Part shown: piece after piece, positions 1-7,171 of the stretch
How the letters are laid out: the number at the start of each line of letters is the position of its first letter
Position numbering within the stretch: position 1 is the stretch's first letter
Assembly (NCBI GenBank): GCA_017431185.1
Contig: JAFRLP010000322.1
Coordinates: 1-8,287 of the forward strand
Source of the DNA: Victivallales bacterium
GTDB taxonomy: Bacteria > Verrucomicrobiota > Lentisphaeria > Oligosphaerales > Oligosphaeraceae
Direction: 5' to 3'
Length of the DNA: 8,287 nt
Made by a program: the position numbers and the translations under genes
Notes under the pieces: generated by a model
The model's input: the letters and a program-made list of their open reading frames with translations, nothing else
What the model was told of the DNA's origin: nothing
Databases searched by the model: none

Positions 1-833
1 GCGAAGAGGTCAGCATCCAGGGAGTAGCCTATTTTCAGGCCTCGGAAAAGAGCGGGATGCATCTGCACATCCACCAGTCGCGGTTGCATATCGCGGCCTT
101 TGAAAAAGGCCACGGCACGGTGACGCTCAACGGGGTGGACTACCGCATCCAGCCTGGAGACATATTCGTCATCTTTCCCGGAGACCGCCATCAGTTCCTT
201 CCAGACGCACGGCATCCTTTTGTGGCATTGTTCTGGCATCTGCTCTGGTATGGTTCCATCCCAGTTGACCTGCCGCGCTATCTGAACCTGCCCAAACAGG
301 AACGCCCGGCATTCTTCCGACTGAACCTGCGTGCCGTCAAGACCTGGAACGCCACGGAAACTCCAGCCAACCAAATGATGCTCCACGGCTATCTGCTGCA
401 GGTTTTCGCCAATCTTCTGCGTGTGTCTCACGCTTCCGACACGCCAAAACCGGAATTGGGCTTTGCCGACGTGGACAAGACCCTGAACCCCGTTCTCAAT
501 GCCTTGCATGGCCCGCCATTCTTCTATCCCGGCATTGACGCGCTGGCGGAAAAAGCGGGGGTCAGCCGCCGCACACTCACCAAAATGTTTCGCCAATACG
601 CGGGGTGCGGCATCAAACAGTACTATTTCCAGAACATGATGCGCTATGTTGACCGTGTGCTCTCCACCGGAGAGGAACACATGTGCGATGTGGCCAAATT
701 CTGCGGCTACTCCTCCACCCAGAATTTTCTCCATGCCAGGCGGGACTACCTGGCCCGTCCAACGCAAAAAACAAACCAGAGGGAACCTGTCGCCAGTCCT
801 TCTCCGACGCAGGAAGAAACGCCGAACCGGTAA
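1..833 (+). CDS. AraC-family transcriptional regulator, 5'-truncated by window edge
   Basis: The reading frame is open from base 3 with no stop, so the gene starts outside the window. The in-frame ATG at 57 is probably internal, because the cupin-like sensor domain is already under way before it. Visible sensor features are the histidine cluster HLHIH, then GHGTVTLNGVDYRIQPGD and IFPGDRHQF, typical of the AraC-type N-terminal arabinose-binding/cupin fold. The C-terminal 100 residues carry two helix-turn-helix units: ALAEKAGVSRRTLTKMFRQY (about 540-600) and MCDVAKFCGYSSTQNFLHAR (about 680-740), followed by the LARPTQ helix end. A Pro/Ser/Thr/Glu-rich tail of about 18 residues follows. Members of this family usually activate nearby sugar-utilisation genes on binding a carbohydrate. 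The secreted-protein gene about 130 bp downstream on the same strand is a candidate target. Family assignment is firm; ligand and targets are unknown. Confidence 0.92.
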   Translation, partial: EEVSIQGVAYFQASEKSGMHLHIHQSRLHIAAFEKGHGTVTLNGVDYRIQPGDIFVIFPGDRHQFLPDARHPFVALFWHLLWYGSIPVDLPRYLNLPKQERPAFFRLNLRAVKTWNATETPANQMMLHGYLLQVFANLLRVSHASDTPKPELGFADVDKTLNPVLNALHGPPFFYPGIDALAEKAGVSRRTLTKMFRQYAGCGIKQYYFQNMMRYVDRVLSTGEEHMCDVAKFCGYSSTQNFLHARRDYLARPTQKTNQREPVASPSPTQEETPNR

Positions 834-883
834 TGGGATGGCGGAAAAAAGGAGAATTTGGGTGAATTTGAGATGGAAATGGG

Positions 884-911
884 TTGCAATTCTTCTTTGA
901 GGCAATAGATT
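884..911 (+). promoter_or_regulatory. Weak candidate sigma70-type promoter for the secreted-protein gene
   Basis: TTGCAA (884-889) and TAGATT (906-911) are separated by 16 bp; each matches the -35 or -10 consensus at 4 of 6 positions. This would place the start of transcription about 45 bases before the ATG at 963. No terminator is visible between the AraC gene and this point, so read-through from the regulator gene is also possible. The call rests on consensus matching by eye only. Confidence 0.25.
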
Positions 912-962
912 GTATAGCCATAGAGAGAGGTTCTCACCTTCAACCAAACAGGAGAAAGCAAA

Positions 963-1775
963 ATGAAACTGTTGAACCGTGTTCTCTGTTCCGCCGCCAT
1001 GCTGCTGGCCCTTGGCCTGTCCGCCGACCCCATTCCATTGACCGAAGCCGCGGCGTGGGCGAACAAGCCCTCCCCCAACGTCAAATTCGAGGATGGCGTG
1101 ATTGCCATTACCGGCCGGCAGGCCCTGACTGGCAAGAACATCTACGAAGTTGACACCGCCAAGACCTACAAAATCTCCTTCCAAATCCGCGCAACCGGTG
1201 AGGAAGAGCAGACCACCACCTACATCGGATACATTCCCCTGAATGCAGCCAAGGCGGAAATCACTCCCATGAGCGTCTTTCCATACGCGGGAACCGAGGG
1301 TGTTCTGGCCGAGGACGTCAACACGGGCGACACAATCATCAAAATCAAGCCCAACAAGGCACAGCACTGGAAGAACGTCCGCAACTACTGGCGCGTTGCC
1401 TTCGATGTCCAGCCCGACTTCAGCGACCTGCCCAACAACAAACTCTCCCCAGCCATCAAAACGGAAGAAACCAAATTGGACGGGGAGGTCATTGAGATTG
1501 CCCTGAGCAAGCCTATGACCTTCTCCGCCACCGCTGGCACAGCCGTCCGCGGGCATTCCAGCGGCGGAAAAATGTACGTCTGGCATGGCAAGGCCACGCC
1601 CGAATGGAAGACCGTCAATTTCGTCACCAAGGGAATCTCCGTCCGCGGCATCTCCGCCAAGGAATTCTGGAAGGGCAGCAAATTCTTCAAGACCCTGATC
1701 TACAGCAACTGGACCAGCTACAAGACCAGGCCCGGCATCGAAATCAAGGACCTCCAACTGGAAATCCTTGACTAG
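963..1775 (+). CDS. Secreted protein of unknown function, possible beta-sandwich
   Basis: This encodes 270 aa. The start is well supported: AGGAGA at 950-955 lies 7 bases before the ATG. Residues 1-21 form a classical Sec signal peptide (basic MKLLNR, hydrophobic core AAMLLALG, likely cleavage after LSA at residue 21), so the mature protein of about 249 aa should be periplasmic or external. I do not recognise a named family. The mature part is rich in short strand-like segments (TYKISFQIRA near 74-83, WRVAFDV, WKTVNFVTKG, and the final IEIKDLQLEIL), a pattern like carbohydrate-binding jelly-roll modules that end in a strand describing the ligand domain. No catalytic motif is evident. It sits alone between an AraC regulator and a terminator-containing intergenic region, so it may be a single-gene target of that regulator. 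Codons strongly favour C or G at the third position, as in a well-expressed gene. The carbohydrate-binding role is inference. Confidence 0.85.
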   Translation: MKLLNRVLCSAAMLLALGLSADPIPLTEAAAWANKPSPNVKFEDGVIAITGRQALTGKNIYEVDTAKTYKISFQIRATGEEEQTTTYIGYIPLNAAKAEITPMSVFPYAGTEGVLAEDVNTGDTIIKIKPNKAQHWKNVRNYWRVAFDVQPDFSDLPNNKLSPAIKTEETKLDGEVIEIALSKPMTFSATAGTAVRGHSSGGKMYVWHGKATPEWKTVNFVTKGISVRGISAKEFWKGSKFFKTLIYSNWTSYKTRPGIEIKDLQLEILD

Positions 1776-1825
1776 CGCCAGCAAGGCCCCCTGCCTTTTA
1801 GGTTGTAACACTCCTATCAAACACG

Positions 1826-1990
1826 GGGGATGTTCGCCCCGCCAGGGGCGGAACACTGTTAACCCCAGGCGCGTTCACCTGGGCTGCAATCGCGGCAAAT
1901 CGGTTTGCGCCCCGCCAGGAGCGCCACCATGCAGACGCGCCACGTGCGTGTTTACTGCATTGTGTTGACGGCGGCGCGGACGCCGCCGCT
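1826..1990. repeat. Intergenic cluster of GC-rich inverted repeats
   Basis: This non-coding stretch contains a 15-nt motif twice, GCCCCGCCAGGGGCG at 1836-1850 and GCCCCGCCAGGAGCG at 1909-1923 (14 of 15 identical, 73 bp apart). Both copies can fold with the same GCCA loop; the first has a perfect CGCCCC/GGGGCG stem at 1835-1850. Between them CCCAGG (1863-1868) and CCTGGG (1877-1882) form another stem with an 8-nt loop. At 1969-1988 an 8-bp perfect stem, CGGCGGCG/CGCCGCCG, encloses the loop CGGA. None of these is followed by a T-run, so they are not ordinary terminators. The arrangement looks like a dispersed extragenic palindromic repeat; whether copies exist elsewhere in the genome cannot be seen here. 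Confidence 0.5.
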
Positions 1991-2005
1991 ACACCAGTCC
2001 GTTCC

Positions 2006-2037
2006 ATGCCGACACATTTTGTGTCGGCATTTTTATT
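2006..2037 (+). terminator. Rho-independent terminator
   Basis: An 11-bp perfect stem, ATGCCGACACA (2006-2016) and TGTGTCGGCAT (2020-2030), closes a TTT loop and is followed directly by TTTTATT. The T-run is only on the + strand side, so it ends transcripts coming from the left, most likely that of the secreted-protein gene ending at 1775, about 230 bp upstream. It insulates the operon beginning at 2197. Confidence 0.9.
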
Positions 2038-2053
2038 ATGCAAAATCAATGTT

Positions 2054-2084
2054 TTGCGCAATAACTCTTTAATTACCTTGCGCA
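2054..2084 (+). promoter_or_regulatory. Candidate operator: direct repeat of TTGCGCA
   Basis: TTGCGCA occurs at 2054-2060 (part of the palindrome TTGCGCAA) and again at 2078-2084, a start-to-start distance of 24 bp, just upstream of the candidate promoter of the five-gene operon. Two same-orientation copies near two helical turns apart could be a binding site for a regulator such as the AraC-type or GntR/LacI-type proteins in this window. The motif is short and could be chance. Confidence 0.2.
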
Positions 2085-2087
2085 TAT

Positions 2088-2116
2088 TTGTTTTTGGGCA
2101 TTTTTGGTTGTATCAT
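2088..2116 (+). promoter_or_regulatory. Candidate promoter of the five-gene operon
   Basis: TATCAT (2111-2116) matches the -10 consensus at 5 of 6 positions and lies 17 bp after TTGTTT (2088-2093), which keeps the TTG of a -35 box. It sits in an AT-rich stretch directly after the terminator and about 80 bp before the first gene. An overlapping alternative is TTGGGC (2094-2099) with TATAGG (2116-2121). The implied leader (about 2123-2196) can form GCCTG/CAGGC (2133-2137 with 2149-2153) or GCGAA/TTCGC (2152-2156 with 2161-2165), which overlap and cannot coexist. Confidence 0.35.
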
Positions 2117-2196
2117 ATAGGAAAATGCAAGAGCCTGACAGAAATGGCCAGGCGAAGATTTTCGCAGACCACCGCAAGAAGCAAAGATAGATACCC

Positions 2197-2967
2197 ATGA
2201 AAATGAAAAGCAGACAGGCCACATTTTTCACGCTCATCGAATTGCTCGTCGTCATAGCCATCATCGCCATACTTGCCTCGATGCTTCTGCCCGCCTTGAG
2301 CAAGGCACGGGACAAGGCGCGCTCCATCTCCTGCATCAACAATTTGAAGCAGATGAGCATGGCCTTCATTTTCTATATCGACTCCAGCGATGAATCTTTC
2401 CCGAGATATGATAATAACTATATCACCTTGACTGGCACGAACTCCAAGTCCTGGAGCACCGCTTTGATGGAATATGGCGGGTTCGACGCCAAACAGTACA
2501 TTTGCCCTGGCTTCGGATACAGCAGAGATTCGGGTGTGGCCCCGCTGAACAGCAAGGGATTTCCCACTTATTACATCCATTACGGCTACAACGGAAAGTA
2601 TTTTGGCTCGACAGGCGGGCTGGCCAGTTCGTATTCCGACAAAGCCGAGAACAATGCGCCAATCCGCACTCCCCAAATCAAATTTCCATCGATTGCCTAT
2701 GTTGTCATGGACACATACTCCGCCAAATACGCTGAAAGAAATGTCGGTTCGATGCAGGTTGTTCCCTATTATCGCCAGACGGCCACGGATGTCGCGGTGG
2801 GGCAGCCTCATGGACGGCATGGCAATTCGGTCAATATCTGCTATGCGGACTTTCATGTTTCGGCGTGCCGCGTGAATCCAATCAATGCCTACCAGGCGCT
2901 GACATCCACGGAAGGGGGATATCTGAATGTCCGCTGGACAGGCGGTCGCTGGGGCGGGAACCCCTGA
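2197..2967 (+). CDS. Pseudopilin-like protein A with prepilin-type N-terminus and degenerate H-X9-DG motif
   Basis: This encodes 256 aa. The N-terminus is a type IV prepilin-like signal: a short basic leader, then [17 protein letters not shown] (residues 11-27) with Glu15 at the conserved +5 position, then the [19 protein letters not shown] continuation typical of the large Planctomycetes/Lentisphaerae families (TIGR02532 type). The residue before the mature Phe is Phe10, not the Gly that prepilin peptidase normally needs. Near the C-terminus His208 is followed nine residues later by Asp218 ([15 protein letters not shown]), the H-X9-DG pattern (TIGR04294 type) with Phe replacing the Gly. The middle is rich in Tyr, Ser and Asn, as expected of a globular surface domain. 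No strong Shine-Dalgarno is present. An in-frame ATG at 2203 would give MKSRQAT, which aligns without gaps to protein B at 7168, so 2203 is an equally good start. It is followed 21 bp later by the GH42-like gene, suggesting co-transcription. It could be a minor pseudopilin or a surface protein; its function is unknown. Confidence 0.9.
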   Translation: MKMKSRQATFFTLIELLVVIAIIAILASMLLPALSKARDKARSISCINNLKQMSMAFIFYIDSSDESFPRYDNNYITLTGTNSKSWSTALMEYGGFDAKQYICPGFGYSRDSGVAPLNSKGFPTYYIHYGYNGKYFGSTGGLASSYSDKAENNAPIRTPQIKFPSIAYVVMDTYSAKYAERNVGSMQVVPYYRQTATDVAVGQPHGRHGNSVNICYADFHVSACRVNPINAYQALTSTEGGYLNVRWTGGRWGGNP

Positions 2968-2988
2968 AACAGGCCATAGGATGACATC

Positions 2989-5919
2989 ATGAAAAAATGG
3001 ACTTGTTTTGTTCCCGTATTTGCCCTGACTATCCTGCTGAACCTGAATGGATGCATTCTGAAAAACGGTAATCAGTCGCTGCCCGCAAGCCAAATCGAAC
3101 AGAAATCCGATCCTGACGGCGACCCGAAAATCTTTGGTGCAATCAATTCCAGAGAGAATATAATGAACCCCGCCAACTGGCAGGGAAGGTCTGACAACCT
3201 TGCAGTTGAAAGGAAGGATGGTCGGATTCGCTTCGCCTGGAACGGAGCCACATTTGAAGGAGAAACCGCAATCGGGCCTCTGTTTGACGCAACACCCGAT
3301 GCCATCATCCGAGGCGACCTCTGCTTCCAAAAACTGAAATGGACTTTCGGCAGCGAGGCAATACCGAAAATCCTTTTCTATGATTCGAATGGAAAACTGA
3401 TCCTGGAAAAACGGTTTGACTCCTCCAATATTCCAGGCTATAGTCCGATGATGCTGACGGAAGCGCATGATGAACTCGCCCTGAATGTGCCAGTAAACTA
3501 TTTCAATTACTGGCAAGTCCCGAAAGAGACTACCTGTTTCCGCATCGGTTGGACGTTATGCAAATCAGCGTCTTCCATCAGACTGGACAGACTGGCTTTC
3601 CGAAACGTTGACCCGTCATTGAAAAGTTGGAAAACCCAGCCGCCGATGCCGAAAGACCTTTATCCGCATCAGCGAAGAGAGTGCTCCGATACGGAACTCG
3701 ACCAAATAGTCGCAGGCAGGCCAAGGCTTTATCCGAAACTGGTGCGACAGCAGGACAGAGTGAAGATTCAGGTTGACGGGGAGACCGTCTATCCAGCGAT
3801 TTACCATACCAATAGTTATCTGCCTGGAACGCCGTTGGAATTCTATCCGTCCATGCGGAAAGCGGGATTTCGAATCATGGACATCTGGGTAGGCACAGGG
3901 AAATGCCACGGTTCACAGCATGAGGCAATGAACGATGACGGAAGCATCGATGTGACCCCGTGGCGTACAGCGGTGCGTAAAATCCTCCGTGAGGCCCCAG
4001 ACGCGCTGGTCTTTCTCGCGGTCAAGATTTTCCCTGAACGCGACTGGCTGATGGCCCATCCTGAACTGTGGATGACCACTGCGGACGGCATTCCGTTCAT
4101 TTACGGCTATCCCTACTATCCCATGGGAAAGAACCCCAATCACGTTCTCCCGAAAGGCCATGACCGGATCCCCTCCATGTTCTCGGACATCTTCATTTCC
4201 CATATAACGCAAAAGTTGGCCAACATCCTGAGAGAATTTGAAAAGACGCCCGAATCGAAAGCCGTGGCGGGGATTTACCTGGTCGGGTTCGACGACGCCC
4301 AGTTTCGATCTCCGAATATCAGTTTCACCCCTGACGCATCAAAGGCGGCTTTGTCCGCATATCGGGCATGGCTGAAGAACAAGTATCAAACGGACACTGC
4401 ACTGCAAAAGGCATGGAATGACCCGAATACCACAATCGACGCTGTTCAGTTTCCCTCCAGAGAGCAGTTGTGGGCTGACCGTCCTTACTACCGTCTCGGA
4501 GAGGCCTCTCCTGAGGCGGATTACAAAATGTTCTATGTCTCTGGCGAAAGGAAATTCAAGAACGCACTTCGGAAAACCGCGAAAGAGGCAGCGCCGAGAC
4601 TGCTGGCAGGCAATTACGACTGCACCTTCGGAGCCCTTGGCTCCTGGGGACACACTGGATTCAGTTTTCGGGAAACGCTCGATGCCCCAGGCGACTTTTC
4701 CATCTGGCTACCCAGTTACGGACGGGATCGGGACGGTGACGGCATGGCCCTCCAACTCTACCAGTATCCTGGCTCCCTGCTGCTTCGGAACAAACTCTGC
4801 ATCATGGAGCATGACTACCGTCATCCCGAAATGCCGAAACTTTATTTCGGACACTACACAGCCAGGAACTGGCAGGCCGTCCACAATCGGGAAAGTTTTC
4901 GCAACGCCCTTCTGCACGCCACGGCTTTCACCACCGCTCTGGGAGGCGGGTATCACTTCTATTCCCTGCAGAACAGTTGGCTGAAACCAGCAGATTCCAT
5001 TCCCTCCATCGCCGCAGCCAGAAAAGTCGCGGACTCCGCCAGCGGGGACTCCTCCCAGGAGAGGATTGCCATCATGTGCGATGACGACAGCACCTTCTAC
5101 AACACCATTCATCCGAGTTGGATCCCCGCTTTCTTCAATGTACGCAATTTCCCCGTCTGGAACGTCCAGAAAAGCGGGATTGCCTTCAATGTCTATGAGG
5201 CGCACGATGCCCTGGATGACCGATTCGACGCGCCAAAAGTCCTGTACTTCTCCGACGCTGGAACCCTTACGCCGAATGACGTCGCCGCGATTCGGAAGAA
5301 ATGGGGTAGAGACGGACGGGTGCTCGTCTGGCAGGGCACGCCTTCCTTCCTGGTCACCAAAGACCAGCAAGCCATCGACCAGGCTCTGGGCACGAAAATC
5401 AGGATGCTGCCAGACAATTTCCCCAAGATGCTGAAAGCCGAGCCATCCGATGCGGAGCCGCTGTTGCGGAACCTTTCTGGCTACATGGTGCAATGGCCCA
5501 CGATACGCGACCCATATAGACTTCCGCCACGATGGGAAATTGCCGATCCAACTGCCGTCAGGGTGCTGAACTACCAGGGGACAGACCACTGCGGCCTGGC
5601 CGTGAAACGGCACAAGGGCTTTACCGAAGTGTTTCTAGGACAGCCAGGTGCTGTCAGTCCGCAGTTATTCCGCAACATAGCGGCGGAAGCAGGCATTCGG
5701 CCTGTGCTGGATACCGATGACATTGTGTTGATCGGCGGAGGCCTTCTCTCCTGCACTGGAAGCATCGGCAATGGCGTTCGCCGTCTGAGGATGCCAGTCG
5801 GAACAAAGGATTTCATTCCGCTCACAGGCCAGAAAATCCTGAGACGCGGAAAGGACTGGGTGGAAATTAACCTGAAATACAGGGAAACCGCTGTTTTCCA
5901 GCAGGTCTTCAATCAATAA
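2989..5919 (+). CDS. GH42-like (beta-galactosidase-like) lipoprotein
   Basis: This encodes 976 aa. AGGA at 2978-2981 lies 7 bases before the ATG. The signal peptide ends in a lipobox-like LNGC with Cys22 as the lipidated residue, so it is probably envelope-anchored. Domains by eye: a jelly-roll-like region (about 55-215), a TIM-barrel-like region (about 250-690), a Rossmann/amidotransferase-like region starting near ERIAIMCDDDS (about 690-870), and a C-terminal beta domain containing DTDDIVLIGGG (from Asp908). The barrel resembles GH42-type proteins: PDALVFLAVKIFPERDW, then GIYLVGFDDAQF (428-439), then AYRAWLKNKYQTDTALQKAW, then NKLCIMEHDYRH, where Glu607 is the probable nucleophile. In relatives as I remember them the first segment ends in Glu-Trp with Glu as general acid/base; here the matching residues are Gln438-Phe439, so activity may be altered. 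Substrate is unknown; galactoside hydrolysis is only the family precedent. It sits between pseudopilin A and the hybrid regulator in an apparent operon. Confidence 0.8.
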   Translation: MKKWTCFVPVFALTILLNLNGCILKNGNQSLPASQIEQKSDPDGDPKIFGAINSRENIMNPANWQGRSDNLAVERKDGRIRFAWNGATFEGETAIGPLFDATPDAIIRGDLCFQKLKWTFGSEAIPKILFYDSNGKLILEKRFDSSNIPGYSPMMLTEAHDELALNVPVNYFNYWQVPKETTCFRIGWTLCKSASSIRLDRLAFRNVDPSLKSWKTQPPMPKDLYPHQRRECSDTELDQIVAGRPRLYPKLVRQQDRVKIQVDGETVYPAIYHTNSYLPGTPLEFYPSMRKAGFRIMDIWVGTGKCHGSQHEAMNDDGSIDVTPWRTAVRKILREAPDALVFLAVKIFPERDWLMAHPELWMTTADGIPFIYGYPYYPMGKNPNHVLPKGHDRIPSMFSDIFISHITQKLANILREFEKTPESKAVAGIYLVGFDDAQFRSPNISFTPDASKAALSAYRAWLKNKYQTDTALQKAWNDPNTTIDAVQFPSREQLWADRPYYRLGEASPEADYKMFYVSGERKFKNALRKTAKEAAPRLLAGNYDCTFGALGSWGHTGFSFRETLDAPGDFSIWLPSYGRDRDGDGMALQLYQYPGSLLLRNKLCIMEHDYRHPEMPKLYFGHYTARNWQAVHNRESFRNALLHATAFTTALGGGYHFYSLQNSWLKPADSIPSIAAARKVADSASGDSSQERIAIMCDDDSTFYNTIHPSWIPAFFNVRNFPVWNVQKSGIAFNVYEAHDALDDRFDAPKVLYFSDAGTLTPNDVAAIRKKWGRDGRVLVWQGTPSFLVTKDQQAIDQALGTKIRMLPDNFPKMLKAEPSDAEPLLRNLSGYMVQWPTIRDPYRLPPRWEIADPTAVRVLNYQGTDHCGLAVKRHKGFTEVFLGQPGAVSPQLFRNIAAEAGIRPVLDTDDIVLIGGGLLSCTGSIGNGVRRLRMPVGTKDFIPLTGQKILRRGKDWVEINLKYRETAVFQQVFNQ

Positions 5920-5931
5920 CAAGTTCTTGCC

Positions 5932-5939
5932 AGGAAGGA
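5932..5939 (+). promoter_or_regulatory. Ribosome binding site that sets the regulator start at 5951
   Basis: AGGAAGGA lies 11 bases before the ATG at 5951. The alternative in-frame TTG at 5927 lies upstream of this site and has no purine-rich sequence before it, so translation most likely begins at 5951. Confidence 0.6.
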
Positions 5940-5950
5940 CGAAAGAAGCG

Positions 5951-7171
5951 ATGACCAAGTGCTTCCATCCCAACATTGGACACAACTACTCCCTGTGCGG
6001 GCGCAACACGATTGTTGCCACGCTGCACCGTGATCTGCTGGAGCAGTTGCGGATCAGCGCACGGCATGGGGAGCAGATGCCGTCTCTGCGCACGTTGGCC
6101 AAGGAACTGAAGGTCGCTCCGCAAACTCTTCAGCAAGCCTATTGTCAACTGGAGGCGGAAGGCCACCTGGAGCGCAGTTCCGGCGGCAGAATCTGGCACG
6201 TCCGGCGCGACATCCGCCCTTGGAAGAACCTTGGCCTGCTTCTGCCCTGCAGTTTCAGCGACTACATGCTGGACTACGCCAGGGAGGTGGGATGCCATCG
6301 GCTGTTCTATGCGAGCATTGTCGAAACCGCCACTGAATTGGGCTACGCCACCATCATTCACCAGTTGCCTCCCCCTGACGCACCCCAGGAGGCCATCGAC
6401 GAGTCGCTGGCAGCCATCCGTCAAGGCACCTGCGGAATCATCCACTTCGGCAACAGGGGATTCAATATGGATGCTCCGTTAAGGCAGTTGCTTCACTGCC
6501 ATGACATTCCCCAGGTCATGTTCAACTGTGTCTTTGACTCGGAAAGGGAGTTGCCAGCCGTGCTCAGCGATGGAAAGGCGGTCATCAGTTCACTGGTCAA
6601 CTTCGCCTATGAAAACGGGCATCGGCGCATCGGTCTGGTCAAGGTCGACAACGACAACGTTTCCAAATGTCCCCGCGTCGAATACCCGCTTCAGAAGACA
6701 ACATGGTTCATAGAGGAATTCATAAGGCGTGGCGTCTCCCCCTCCAACCTGACCATTCTGGAGGTGGCCAGCAGCAGCCGAATCACACAGGAGGAACTTT
6801 GTCCCGTTTTGGCCTCCCAAAACCTGCCCACCCTGTTCTGGTGCCGTAACGACGACCTGGCCATCAACCTTGTCCAGTTGCTCAAGTCAGCGGGAAAACG
6901 GGTGCCTGAGGACATCTCCGTCATCGGCTACAACGACCTGAGTTCGTCCTCGACCGCCGAAAACAGCCTGACCACCTTCCACAATCCGCTCTACGAGATG
7001 GGCCGCCTCACCGTCCAGCGGCTGGTGCAGGTCATCGAGCATGGCAAAGTCACGGGCGAGCGCATCATGCGTCTGCCACCGACCCTCGTCATCCGCTCCA
7101 CCACCGCGACTGCGCCCATTCCACGCTCCAGGACATTCAAACAATCACAAAAAAACGAAAGACTGCCATGA
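5951..7171 (+). CDS. GntR-type winged-helix regulator with LacI/periplasmic-binding sensor domain
   Basis: This encodes 406 aa from the ATG at 5951, preceded by AGGAAGGA. Residues about 20-85 form a GntR-type winged helix: [20 protein letters not shown] (from Met43), [17 protein letters not shown] and a wing ending RIWHVRR. From about residue 90 a LacI/GalR-type periplasmic-binding fold follows: [26 protein letters not shown], the second-lobe strand [12 protein letters not shown], and the hallmark [12 protein letters not shown] (318-329) followed by [20 protein letters not shown]. Proteins with this AraR-like architecture bind sugars and usually repress sugar-utilisation operons. It lies 31 bp after the GH42-like gene, and its TGA overlaps the next ATG as ATGA, so it probably regulates its own operon. 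The ligand is unknown; sugar is the expectation. Family assignment is strong. Confidence 0.92.
   Translation: MTKCFHPNIGHNYSLCGRNTIVATLHRDLLEQLRISARHGEQMPSLRTLAKELKVAPQTLQQAYCQLEAEGHLERSSGGRIWHVRRDIRPWKNLGLLLPCSFSDYMLDYAREVGCHRLFYASIVETATELGYATIIHQLPPPDAPQEAIDESLAAIRQGTCGIIHFGNRGFNMDAPLRQLLHCHDIPQVMFNCVFDSERELPAVLSDGKAVISSLVNFAYENGHRRIGLVKVDNDNVSKCPRVEYPLQKTTWFIEEFIRRGVSPSNLTILEVASSSRITQEELCPVLASQNLPTLFWCRNDDLAINLVQLLKSAGKRVPEDISVIGYNDLSSSSTAENSLTTFHNPLYEMGRLTVQRLVQVIEHGKVTGERIMRLPPTLVIRSTTATAPIPRSRTFKQSQKNERLP

Noticed and set aside
57..59. ATG at 57 as the true start of the AraC-family gene
   Set aside because: The frame is open to the window edge and the residues before 57 continue the sensor domain; no ribosome binding site is evident before it.
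1768..1968. 66-codon + strand open frame after the secreted-protein gene
   Set aside because: It runs through the palindromic repeat cluster, is rich in Cys, Arg and Pro as repeat translations tend to be, lacks a ribosome binding site and overlaps the upstream gene end.
1969..1988. GC-rich 8-bp hairpin as a terminator
   Set aside because: The stem is perfect but no T-run follows on either strand, unlike the hairpin at 2006-2030.
2113..3516. Long open frame of 467 codons on the minus strand
   Set aside because: It lies antisense to the pseudopilin A and GH42-like genes, crosses their boundary and has no recognisable domain. Part of its sequence recurs antisense to protein B simply because the two pseudopilin N-termini are conserved.
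4708..5613. 301-codon open frame on the minus strand
   Set aside because: It is entirely antisense to the GH42-like gene, has no known motif, and fits codon bias of the real gene leaving the opposite strand open.
5927..5950. TTG at 5927 as the start of the GntR/LacI-type regulator
   Set aside because: The ribosome binding site AGGAAGGA at 5932-5939 lies downstream of it and fits the ATG at 5951; the extra eight residues match no part of the winged-helix domain.
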